From contig NZ_FOUS01000002.1 in the NCBI RefSeq assembly GCF_900114915.1, positions 186,001 to 250,000 of the forward strand: a DNA stretch of 64,000 bases. Reading direction: 5' to 3'. A program made the translations under genes and the position numbers. Source of the DNA: Bradyrhizobium sp. Rc3b. GTDB taxonomy: Bacteria; Pseudomonadota; Alphaproteobacteria; Rhizobiales; Xanthobacteraceae. The notes below the pieces were generated by a model, which saw only the letters and a list, made by a program, of their open reading frames with translations, searched no databases and was not told where the DNA came from. Of this stretch, positions 8,123 through 15,678 are shown piece by piece (within the stretch, counting starts at the first letter, position 1; each line of letters begins with the position of its first letter).

Positions 8123-8731
8123 TCAAACTCCTTTCGGATTCCAGATCTGGACGTGTTTGATCTCTTTCGAGGGGATGAGAATGGCCTGTTGCTCGGATCT
8201 TTTCTTCCAGGAGTCGCTATCCACGTCGTAGATCTCCTGGAGAAACAGGTCGCGCTCCGTCGGATCCGACGATGCGAACGAGTGACTGCCGTAGACGCCG
8301 CTGACCGTCGAACCGTCCGAAAGGGTGACCATCACGAAGTGGTCGCCGCGCAATCGGGCGAAGGCGTAATCCCAGGCGGACGGCGCGGCATGGACCGGAT
8401 TTATTTTGAAGTATTGAAGGATACGCCGAAAGACATCGTTCTGGCCGAGGAAGCCGAAGGCGAAGCCGATGGCGGTGGGCAGAAGGATGATCAATCCCAG
8501 CCAGGCGAATATCTTTGCGCGCCCGGGTTCGCGGATTGAAAGGACATATTCCACGACCGGCGCGGCCATGCCGTAGTAGAGAACGGTGAGAGCGATATAG
8601 GTCACCACGTTCTCCGAGAGGGTACGCACCCTGCCGGTAAAGAACTGCGCGCGGACGAGCGTGATGATCATGCCAGGCACGATGAAGCCAAGCACCAGGT
8701 ACACCGACTCGACACTCTTCAGGTCGGGCAT
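8123..8731 (-). CDS. DUF6338-like integral membrane protein
   Basis: A 202-residue protein with three or four hydrophobic helices in its first half (VYLVLGFIVPGMIITLV; VVTYIALTVLYYGMAAPVV; IFAWLGLIILLPTAIGFAFG) and a soluble C-terminal half. That half contains FVMVTLSDGSTVSGVYGSHSFAS, RDLFLQEIY and a beta-rich AILIPSKEIKHVQIW tail, resembling an SH3/PRC-like fold. This matches my memory of the DUF6338 family. It is the first gene of the four-gene operon that continues with the peptide, the caspase-helicase and the lipase. I infer a membrane-resident effector or sensor of that system. Confidence 0.7.
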   Translation of the reverse strand: MPDLKSVESVYLVLGFIVPGMIITLVRAQFFTGRVRTLSENVVTYIALTVLYYGMAAPVVEYVLSIREPGRAKIFAWLGLIILLPTAIGFAFGFLGQNDVFRRILQYFKINPVHAAPSAWDYAFARLRGDHFVMVTLSDGSTVSGVYGSHSFASSDPTERDLFLQEIYDVDSDSWKKRSEQQAILIPSKEIKHVQIWNPKGV

Positions 8732-9452
8732 CTTCCACTCCAGCCGGCATTCGAAGCGCAGCCATGGCGCGGCGCCCGCACTTCGAGATGAGTCGCAACC
8801 ACGTTAGCCACTTACGTCTCAGAGTTGATTCATGATTCGTTCGTTAAGCATTTTCGCGGCGAAGCCGAAGCTCGCCGCGAGATCTCCTTCGATGTTCACT
8901 CGGCGCCGGCGGAGCCGAGTAGAGAACCTAGTTTGCCCCGATTGGGGGACGTACTTGTAAGGGACGTACTTCGTCCGTCACTGCACACAAATTGGCCGGG
9001 ATATTCAACTGCAGCCAATTGACTTCCGCAGTCATCATACCTTGTGCACCTGCCGATCCTTGAAGCCCAGGTTAGCGGGGCGAATCAGCTTCTATTGGGA
9101 TATACGCCAACAGCAAGTCTCAAGGGAGCCCATTGACATTGATTTCCACATCTCCGTGGGATCAAACGAACAGCGGGAAGGTGGTTCTAGTCGATGCTGG
9201 ACCTCATGGCAGGCTCCGACTCGGGACTTCATCGCGTCGACGGCGCCAAACGCCTTTTGCAAGCACCTTGCTCTTCCCGATCTGCAGCAGCTGCTTCGGC
9301 CGGTCTTGGCTTTCATCTGAAATCCCCCAAAAATCCGCGCGATCCGACTGACCGCCCATGGAGGGGACTATGTTCGGTCGAAGGGGCATTTGGGGCGCTA
9401 TTCCACTTGCAAAGACACCACTTTTCGTGAGGCTTAGGACTGGCCGCTTAGA
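8732..9452. other. intergenic region upstream of the caspase-helicase operon
   Basis: About 720 bp without a convincing gene. It must hold the promoter of the leftward operon. A short direct repeat, GGGACGTACTT, occurs twice around 8943-8971, about 17 bases apart. Open frames here have atypical composition and no ribosome sites. Confidence 0.5.
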
Positions 9453-10026
9453 ATGGAGGGTGCCGTGCTCGGCATCACAAATCCGCTGGAGTTCTATCAA
9501 AAGCTGGTCCAGGACTTCGACGATTTCTGCGAAAACCCTGGCTCGGCGCGCCATGCGATGAATTTCGTCATCACCGCGCATCACATGAGCGATTGGGTGT
9601 GGGTTGGATTCCTCAACAAGGATCGAGCGAAGAGGAAACAGCTCGGCCTCGATGACAAGAATGTCCACGGGTTTCGGGAATGGCTCTACTCGCAGAGCAT
9701 CTGGCTTGCTCAGATGCAGCCGTTGGCCAACGGCTCGAAGCATTTCCAGCCTGCCAGCGGTCTGCAAATTAGGATGCACGAGGTAGGTCCGCTCAATACT
9801 TTTGCCTTCGGCGAGGCGGCCTATAACGAAGGATATTCTTACTTCGCGGTGGATATGGGCATGCATTCTTCCGAATATCGCCCCTGCTACAATGCTCTTT
9901 GAAGTGGTTCCGCGGTTCTGGCGGGATTTCCTGCGCCTGCACGGGCCGTACTCAGAGTTGCCGAAGGGAAGGACGAAGCTGTCTGACGAATGGCCTACTG
10001 ACCCGCCTTCAGCATTTCCACGATAG
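9453..10026 (+). pseudogene. frameshifted hypothetical protein (about 190 residues)
   Basis: The first frame encodes 149 residues of normal-looking protein (NPLEFYQKLVQDFDDFCEN, then HHMSDWVWVGFL) and stops at 9900-9902. The sequence then continues sensibly in the +1 frame as EVVPRFWRDFLRLHGPYSEL to 10026. Removing one T from the TTT at 9898-9900 would join NAL to EVVPRF. The stop context is CTT TGA, the slip codon of bacterial RF2 programmed frameshifting, but I see no upstream stimulatory Shine-Dalgarno, so mutation or a sequencing error in the homopolymer is more likely. No family recognised; the aromatic/acidic composition resembles other genes in this 9-14 kb patch. Confidence 0.6.
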
Positions 10027-10032
10027 TCTCGG

Positions 10033-10765
10033 CTACCGGCGAAGAGAACCAACGTACTTAAGTGGACTCAGGAAGTACCGCGATCCCGGTCGCAGATTAG
10101 TTTGGTGTAAAAGGCTGCTGGATCTTGGATGGTGCAGAGCGCCTTCGGGGCGCCAGTGCCATACCGCGTTGAAGGGTTTGAGCTGGGCCATCTTGGCCAG
10201 GGGGTAGAACCGGACCTCATAGAATAGTCTAGCAAGAAGCCAAAACGTTCGAAGCCGCAGTGAAGCGTCGGGCGAGAGGCTGTCGCCGTATCCTCCATCT
10301 TTGATGTCGATGTGAATGAGCGCGTCCTCCATCTCCTCCATGTAGGGGAGGGGCGTTTCCATGAAATCCCTAAGCGAGTCTTGGTCCCACGCGTGCGCGA
10401 TGTCATTCCGGTGGCCCCTCAGCTTATCGAGGGCCGACAAAAATGTCGGAATGAACCATGCCGAAAGCAAAGGCGAATTGGATGCGCGCGAAGAGACTTG
10501 ATATCGGACCGTAACGCCCGAGCATGCTCTTCTTGCCGCCCGGGATATCGTCGGGGAGGAAATGTTTGAACATCCCCGCCATTTCATCGTCGGCGAAGGT
10601 GCACGCGATCACGGGGATAAAGCGTATGTCCTCGCGAATCAACAGGTTCATCGCCTTGCCCAGCCCTGAAACATCAAGCGGGATCGCATCGACGCCCGTT
10701 GCGAACTGCTCTTGGCGCTCTTTTTGGTATTCGCGGCCAGCGATGTCAGCTGGTCCTTCGGACAT
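10033..10765 (-). pseudogene. frameshifted MltR/HEPN-like protein
   Basis: Two overlapping frames make one protein of about 243 residues. The first frame (from 10765) gives ADIAGREYQKERQEQF and GPISSLFARIQFAFAFGM, then stops near 10424. The second frame continues as SALDKLRGHRNDIAHAWDQ. Deleting one T of the T5 run near 10440-10445 joins them as HSDILSALDKLRGHRNDIAH. The combined GPISSxxARIxxAxxxG and RNDIAHAW motifs are those of the MltR/DUF4145-type all-alpha family, and R-x4-H is the HEPN active-site pattern. It is convergent with the frameshifted gene at 9453-10026, six bp away. It may be a broken gene or a homopolymer error. Confidence 0.6.
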
Positions 10766-12048
10766 GGGACCTCATAGCTATGGCGCGCGGCGCAGGTGAT
10801 AGTGCGCAACGAGAATGCCTTCGACGTCCTTCAACGAGTCACGGCCGTGATCTGCGGCACGCTAGCCAGCAATCGCAAGCCGAATAACCGCAGTGCCCCT
10901 CAGATCGTAAAATGTAAGGCCGCTGAGCCGTCCTCCGCGCTCGCAAGGATTGTTGGTGATGATGCCGCGGTCCTTCGAAAGAAAGAATGCGCGCTAGCAC
11001 CGTCCAGGCAAGATCAGCTTTGCGTGGGGTGTTGGCGTATTTGTCTCGCCAGCTCTTGAAGTCGCCGCGAATTATGAACCCCTGCGACTACCTAGAGAAT
11101 CTACGATGAGAGCGGGATGCTGATAGGGACGGTGGGGAAGGCGTAAGCAGATCCTCTACCTGCTCGGTTCGGTCGGCGGCAGCGAATACTCGCTCGCCGA
11201 GCGGGCGAAGTCGCTGGTGGAAGTGCATGATGCTCTGCACGCAATCTCGACAAGCCGGGCAAAACAGTCGGCAAATCATAGAGATGAAAGTGGGGCGGGA
11301 CGTTAGTTCCGCCCCTTGTCGTTTGTCAGCAGCGAGTCTGACATTCGATGCTACACTCTCCGGCACTGACAACTAAATCACTGCAAAACTGAGAGAATCA
11401 GACCGTGCGTCGCCGCTAGAAGGCGCCGCGCGATAGGGATTCGTGTGCTCAACCGTTCGTCAGTTAGGTCAGTGCGTTGAATGCGGGTGTCGAATGATCG
11501 TCAGGTGCTCACGCCGATACGGGTCGGCTGAGGAACGGTCCAGTAACGGGCTTCGTTTCAGTAGGTAGCGGAACTCGCTACGCCTGGTGCGAGAATTAGT
11601 TTTCTCGCGAACGATAGCGTGCGCGGCAAAAGGAGGTTGACATCGTGGGGTCTCAACGTTCGTCCATTTCTGGGCGCGGCTTCGCTCGCCTTAAATTCGG
11701 GCTCCCAGCTATCCTGGAAAAGGCCACCGATGTGTCCAGCGCTTTTGGTCCGCGGCTAGGGTTCATCAGTCATGGTTTTTGGCATCGTTGCGTGGGCCAT
11801 CGTTGCTCTTGCAGCAATCAAGACCTTCGGAGGCCGGCTGTTCCTATGAGTAGGCTTCGTCTTTACCGAAAATTTCACTTGCGCCGTCGGGCAAAACAGT
11901 AGTCTAGTGCGCTGGAACGTAATGAGAACGAATATCCTCAGAATGCTAAATGCGGTGAAAAGTCGGGCTAGCGAACAGTAACCCCGGCACTCGTGGCATT
12001 TAGGGGCGTATTTCGGATTCGTCGCTGCTTCGGAACAGGAGGTCGGCT
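10766..12048. other. gene-poor region with possible micro-ORFs and a hairpin
   Basis: Roughly 1.28 kb with no gene I can support. A frame without a clear start around 11127-11305 reads KQILYLLGSVGGSEYSLAER and may be a gene remnant. A GC-rich hairpin (GGCGGGAC-GTTA-GTTCCGCC) lies near 11296-11315. A 25-residue hydrophobic micro-ORF at 11772-11849 (MVFGIVAWAIVALAAIKTFG) overlaps by ATGA a basic 18-residue frame; both are unproven. Confidence 0.4.
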
Positions 12049-12264
12049 GTGTCTGACCAAGAATTGCGGAATGAAAATTTGATCGAGGTGCTGAAGCGCA
12101 ACGGCGACTTCAGCAAGCACTACGGCCCCATCCTCGGGGCACTTCTGTACTGGCTGTCGATGAAGGCTGCTAAGCCTCGATCCTTTTGGTGGAGCGGGCT
12201 GATTGCGGCCGGGACTGTGGCGGGCGGCTTGGTCTTGAAATATGGTGCTCCGGCATTTTTCTGA
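12049..12264 (+). CDS. small membrane protein (71 aa)
   Basis: A GTG-started 71-residue protein with a good ribosome site (CAGGAGGT at 12036-12043). The N-terminal 24 residues are charged (SDQELRNENLIEVLKRNGDF), followed by two hydrophobic segments (YGPILGALLYWLSM and SGLIAAGTVAGGLVLKYG) that could form a hairpin in the membrane. It resembles holin- or toxin-sized proteins but I recognise no family. It is followed 11 bp later by the Tai-like gene and is probably cotranscribed with it. Confidence 0.6.
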   Translation: MSDQELRNENLIEVLKRNGDFSKHYGPILGALLYWLSMKAAKPRSFWWSGLIAAGTVAGGLVLKYGAPAFF

Positions 12265-12275
12265 GGGCGGGCACG

Positions 12276-12686
12276 ATGGCAAGAAGGCTGATTGCGGCAG
12301 TTGGCATGTTGGTTTGCCTGACCAGTGCCTCAAGCGAGGCTGGATTCTACACTGGCAACACCATACTCCCTTACTGCAACGGCAATATCTCGCACGTCTA
12401 TGGGTACGTCGCCGGCGTCGTAGACAAGGCAATGGCGGACGCCGACTTCACCGGGGCAACCTACATCCGCTTGTTTAAAGAGATGAAGGATCACGAGAGC
12501 TTCGTGACCGGCATTGGCAAGCTGCAAGACCAGATACTGAAATACTGCCTGCCCGAGAACGTCGTTCTTTCGCAGGTGGGTGACGTCTTCTGTAAATATC
12601 TGAGAGATAAGCCCGAGGTTCGCCAGAACAGTGCCGACGTGCTGCTACACGAGTCTTTGGTCGCCGCGTTTCCCTGCAAAAAGTAA
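12276..12686 (+). CDS. Rap1a/Tai-like immunity protein
   Basis: A 136-residue exported protein: signal peptide ARRLIAAVGMLVCLTSASSEA, then FYTGNTILPYCNG, a YVAGVVDKAM segment and the C-terminal signature YCLPENVVLSQVGDVFCKYL with RQNSADVLLHESLVAAFPC. This pattern (GN..L..C, GxxxG, CxPxxVTxxQ, KYLxxxPExR, AFPC) is the Rap1a/Tai periplasmic immunity family first known from type VI secretion amidase effectors, but it is also common as an orphan in rhizobia. Cysteines probably pair in the periplasm. No matching amidase effector is in the window, so its partner, if any, is elsewhere. It sits between the 71-aa membrane protein and a HEPN-like protein. Confidence 0.7.
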   Translation: MARRLIAAVGMLVCLTSASSEAGFYTGNTILPYCNGNISHVYGYVAGVVDKAMADADFTGATYIRLFKEMKDHESFVTGIGKLQDQILKYCLPENVVLSQVGDVFCKYLRDKPEVRQNSADVLLHESLVAAFPCKK

Positions 12687-12703
12687 TTCCGCAAGGCATT
12701 AAA

Positions 12704-13180
12704 ATGGCGACCAGGAAGATACTCAACAAGGATGAGATGCGGGCGTTTCTGAACCGCTTCCGCGAAGTTGACCACTACGAGGCCATCGGGGAGTTCGTCT
12801 ATAAGTTCTCCCAACTGGAGTTCCTCATTAAATACCGCCTATTCAAGGAGCTTGGGCTCAAACAAGAGCTGTTTGATATCATCACGGCGCCTTACGACTT
12901 TGCGGTGCTGTGCACAGTGAGCGCAGAGACGCTGAAGGCAAAGCCGGAAATAGATGATGCTAAGCGAAAAATGGTCGATAGGTATTTTAAGGACTGCAAG
13001 GGCTTCAACGCCGCCAATCGTGTAGTGATTGCGCATGGTGTATGGAGTACGAGTGGTGCGCGCCACGTTTCAAGGAGTTCGCTTAAGCCAGATTTGCATT
13101 CCAGAGATCTCAAAGAGATTAAAGCGAAATGCGCGGAGATCACACAGCTGGTGCTGCGCATCAAAGAGACAAACGTATAA
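12704..13180 (+). CDS. HEPN-like alpha-helical protein
   Basis: A 158-residue, predicted mostly helical protein. An aromatic N-terminal helix region (DHYEAIGEFVYKFSQLEFLI) is followed by a C-terminal AANRVVIAHGVWST stretch. R-VVIA-H fits the R-x4-H pattern of HEPN RNase/toxin folds and of DUF4145-type proteins, so I infer a HEPN-like fold. It follows the Tai-like gene by 17 bp on the same strand. No antitoxin (MNT-type nucleotidyltransferase) is adjacent. Confidence 0.55.
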   Translation: MATRKILNKDEMRAFLNRFREVDHYEAIGEFVYKFSQLEFLIKYRLFKELGLKQELFDIITAPYDFAVLCTVSAETLKAKPEIDDAKRKMVDRYFKDCKGFNAANRVVIAHGVWSTSGARHVSRSSLKPDLHSRDLKEIKAKCAEITQLVLRIKETNV

Positions 13181-13373
13181 TTGTGTAGTCGAACTGTGTC
13201 CAATTCGGTTGTCCCGTTCACGCGAGCACATCGCGCGGGAAAGTCCGAAGTCGGGAAATGGCCTCAACGGTAGACATACCCGGAGTAGGCTGAGACCAGG
13301 CCACCGTGTCGAACAACGGAGCCGAGGAGAGGGCGCCAGAAGTCGCTTTGCCGTTTGTCCTTGTCGCTGCCCT

Positions 13374-13408
13374 CAACAAAAAGGGCCCCAAGTCGAGCCT
13401 TTTTGTTG
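13374..13408. terminator. bidirectional terminator-like hairpin
   Basis: A perfect 11-bp inverted repeat, CAACAAAAAGG and CCTTTTTGTTG, with a 13-base loop. The stem carries its own A5 and T5 runs, so it could terminate transcription in either direction. It lies between the HEPN-like gene and the DUF4177-like gene. Confidence 0.55.
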
Positions 13409-13457
13409 CTTGAGCCTATTCGCGGGTCGTATTCTTCTCGGCGATATGGAGGGCAAC

Positions 13458-13634
13458 ATGAAGTGGGAATACCAGGTGCGTCACTTCTCCGACTGGCCAA
13501 GTGCGTCGCCAGAGAAGATGGCCGCCGTGGTAGCGAAGTGGCTCAACCAACAGGGACAGGAAGGCTGGGAGCTGGTTTCGATCCAGCCGGCTGAAGGGAA
13601 GCACCAAATATTCTACCTCAAGCGTCCAGCATAA
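13458..13634 (+). CDS. DUF4177-like small protein
   Basis: A 58-residue protein, MKWEYQVRHFSDWPSASPEK, then WLNQQGQEGWELVSIQPAEG and IFYLKRPA. The LNxxGxxGWELVxxxP core followed by a final FxLKRP strand is the DUF4177 signature. The start at 13458 is supported by GGAGGG at 13448-13453. Function unknown. It is followed 16 bp later by the DUF4145 gene with its own AGGAG, so they form a pair. Confidence 0.7.
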   Translation: MKWEYQVRHFSDWPSASPEKMAAVVAKWLNQQGQEGWELVSIQPAEGKHQIFYLKRPA

Positions 13635-13650
13635 TAGGAGAAGGGGACAT

Positions 13651-14283
13651 ATGGCTGAGGTCGAAAGAAAAATAAAAGCACCTTGCTCAACCTGCATCAG
13701 AGAGACCACCCACACTGTTCTATTTGAGACAACGCAGACCGATGGCGATTTCAATTATGCGTACGTGATGATTTCCTGTGGTGGCTGCCAAACCATTTCA
13801 ATGGGTGTTCAAACTCGCTACTTATCGGATGGCAGCCTGACGAATGAATATTACCCATCGCCGGTCTCGCGCCAACAGCCGAGGTGGTTGCAGTATATGC
13901 GGCTGGGACTCGACGATACGGAAGAGACCATCGGAGACTTGATCTTCGAGGTCTATCGGGCTGTTGATGCAAAACAGTATCGCTTAGCCGCGATGGGTAT
14001 TCGCGCCGCACTAGAGCAGATCATGATCTTTAAGACGGGCGACCATGGCACTTTCCAAAAGAATCTTGACGCATTTCAGAGCGCCGGACTGATCTCAGTC
14101 ATCCAGCGGGACGCAATGCGAGCCACACTAGACGTCGGCGATGCGGCCATGCACCGTGGATACACTCCTAAAGAAAAGGATCTCCGTATCGCGCTTGATG
14201 TTTTAGATGGCGTATGTGCGCCCATCTTCGGACATGGTGACGAGGCGAAGAGCATGGGCAAGCGGGTACCGCCGCGCAAATAA
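13651..14283 (+). CDS. DUF4145-domain protein with zinc ribbon
   Basis: A 210-residue protein. The N-terminus is a probable zinc ribbon (APCSTC at about residues 10-15 and ISCGGCQTIS at about 46-55), followed by a helical domain with EVYRAVDAKQYRLAAMGIRA and ALEQIM, the usual DUF4145 core. The family's histidine motif is present in altered form (DAAMHRGYTP). DUF4145 proteins are HEPN-like and often occur in restriction and other defence loci. Ribosome site AGGAGAAGGGG precedes 13651. Its stop abuts the stop of the convergent 236-aa gene. Confidence 0.75.
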   Translation: MAEVERKIKAPCSTCIRETTHTVLFETTQTDGDFNYAYVMISCGGCQTISMGVQTRYLSDGSLTNEYYPSPVSRQQPRWLQYMRLGLDDTEETIGDLIFEVYRAVDAKQYRLAAMGIRAALEQIMIFKTGDHGTFQKNLDAFQSAGLISVIQRDAMRATLDVGDAAMHRGYTPKEKDLRIALDVLDGVCAPIFGHGDEAKSMGKRVPPRK

Positions 14284-14994
14284 TCAGAATGGAATATCGT
14301 CGTCCATCTCGGGCTGCTTCCGCTCTTCAACTTTCGGCTTGGGCGGCTCGATCTTCTTTTGCCTCGGTGCTGGCAGCTGCTTTTGCTTCTCCGTCTGCGA
14401 GCCCCAAAACACGCGACCGACCGCATCGAGAATGTCGACTATTTTTGATCGCTCGGCTGCGTCTCCGATGACGCCTGCAACCTCCATTGTGAGGGCCGCA
14501 AACCGGTCGAAACGAGTGCGCCGTTGATCGACCTCAGCTTGCAGGTCATTTAGCCGGGAAATGAGTTTCTCCCGCTTCCGGTCGTCGACTTCTAGTTTCT
14601 GAAAAATATCCAGGACCTGGTCAAGGTGGTGGTGGACCTTCCGCCTCGCTGTCTCATCGAACTGAACCGAATACCCCTGTTCGCGCTGGCTGCGCCTAAT
14701 GCGGAGCATCGTGCAATAGTGCATCACGTCTTTATTGAAGTTCAGGTACGTGTTGAAGTTGACGTCCTCGATTGATGGGACCTCGCTCTTAAACTCGCCT
14801 TCGAGTTCCAGAGCTTTGATCGCCGCCAGCACCCTTGCGATATAGTCAACGTAAACGATGTCAGTTCGGTCGTTATGCTCAAGAGCCCCCAACTGCCGGT
14901 CGCATTCCGCACGGAAATGGCTCTCAAGCTTCAGGAATGCCTCTTCAGGGTCGTCGGGCAAATCCTGGTACGGGTCACTGCCAAAGTCACTCAT
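14284..14994 (-). CDS. coiled-coil protein, third gene of the TIR operon
   Basis: A 236-residue protein of unknown family. It has an acidic N-terminus (DPYQDLPDDPEEAFLKLESH), a central helical part with the dense heptad-like segment LDQVLDIFQKLEVDDRKREK, and RLNDLQAEVDQRRTRFDRFA, then a Pro/Lys-rich tail ending MDDDIPF, which recalls the acidic C-terminal tip of single-stranded DNA-binding proteins. It begins 10 bp after the TIR gene stop, with AGGTAGGT as ribosome site. I infer a structural or adaptor partner of the TIR protein; no catalytic motif is visible. Confidence 0.65.
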   Translation of the reverse strand: MSDFGSDPYQDLPDDPEEAFLKLESHFRAECDRQLGALEHNDRTDIVYVDYIARVLAAIKALELEGEFKSEVPSIEDVNFNTYLNFNKDVMHYCTMLRIRRSQREQGYSVQFDETARRKVHHHLDQVLDIFQKLEVDDRKREKLISRLNDLQAEVDQRRTRFDRFAALTMEVAGVIGDAAERSKIVDILDAVGRVFWGSQTEKQKQLPAPRQKKIEPPKPKVEERKQPEMDDDIPF

Positions 14995-15004
14995 GTGTAC
15001 CTAC

Positions 15005-15673
15005 CTAAAATGTGCCAGGCGGGGGAAACGCATATTGCGCCAACACCTGTGCGAGCTGATCTCGGATTTGCGGTTCGAGCAGGTGGCCATGGCTTCTCAG
15101 TAGTGGCGGCAAATATTCTCGTGCGCAAAAGGAAGCATGAGCGACCTGGCCGTTCCGTTGGGAGACGTTCAGAAGCTCAACAATCTGCGCGTCTGTTGCG
15201 CGATTTAGGTACGGCAGGAGTAGCTGAAAATTGTACTCGGCGGTGCGAAAGCTACGCGATCCCGCGACGAGCCTTGTGCCAGCATTGATGGTAAAGGCAA
15301 CATCCTGGGATGCGAGGCCCGGAAAAATCTGCTGATAGGTTGCTTGCCCGTTTTGCAGGAGTGACGATTGGATGTTGCTGATGGCGCCTTGCGGGATTGA
15401 TCCGTCGAGGGACAACGGGATGATCGTCATGCGCCGGAACGCGGCGATGCCGGATTCTTGCTTGCACCAAATCGAAGCATAGTAGCGGGCGCTTAAGATT
15501 GGAACGAACAGGTCGGCAAGGCCGATCTGGCGCAATATCTCGTCTCGCCATTGCACAGATACCTCGATGTGCTCGTGGGCCATGAATGACCGAATGCCCA
15601 AGGTTTCGAGGAGACCGGCCACGTTGGCCGCGACAGCGCGATCCTCGGTCTGGTAACTCATAAACGCATACAT
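15005..15673 (-). CDS. TIR-domain protein
   Basis: A 222-residue protein with an N-terminal TIR domain: AFMSYQTEDRAVAANVAGLL (the SYxxxD first strand), IRSFMAHEHI, WRDEILRQIGLADLFVPILS and WCKQESGIA, where Glu73 is at the position of the catalytic Glu of NAD-degrading TIRs. The last ~120 residues (about 105-222) are helical and unrecognised and may be the sensor part. The start at 15673 is five bases after the stop of the upstream 363-aa gene, so they are coupled. Bacterial TIR proteins are effectors of abortive anti-phage systems; that role here is inferred from the family and operon. Confidence 0.82.
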   Translation of the reverse strand: MYAFMSYQTEDRAVAANVAGLLETLGIRSFMAHEHIEVSVQWRDEILRQIGLADLFVPILSARYYASIWCKQESGIAAFRRMTIIPLSLDGSIPQGAISNIQSSLLQNGQATYQQIFPGLASQDVAFTINAGTRLVAGSRSFRTAEYNFQLLLPYLNRATDAQIVELLNVSQRNGQVAHASFCAREYLPPLLRSHGHLLEPQIRDQLAQVLAQYAFPPPGTF

Positions 15674-15678
15674 GTGAC

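Noticed and set aside
9453..10026. Programmed +1 frameshift at CTT TGA
   Set aside because: No stimulatory upstream Shine-Dalgarno or known frameshift gene; kept only as a minor alternative to homopolymer error.
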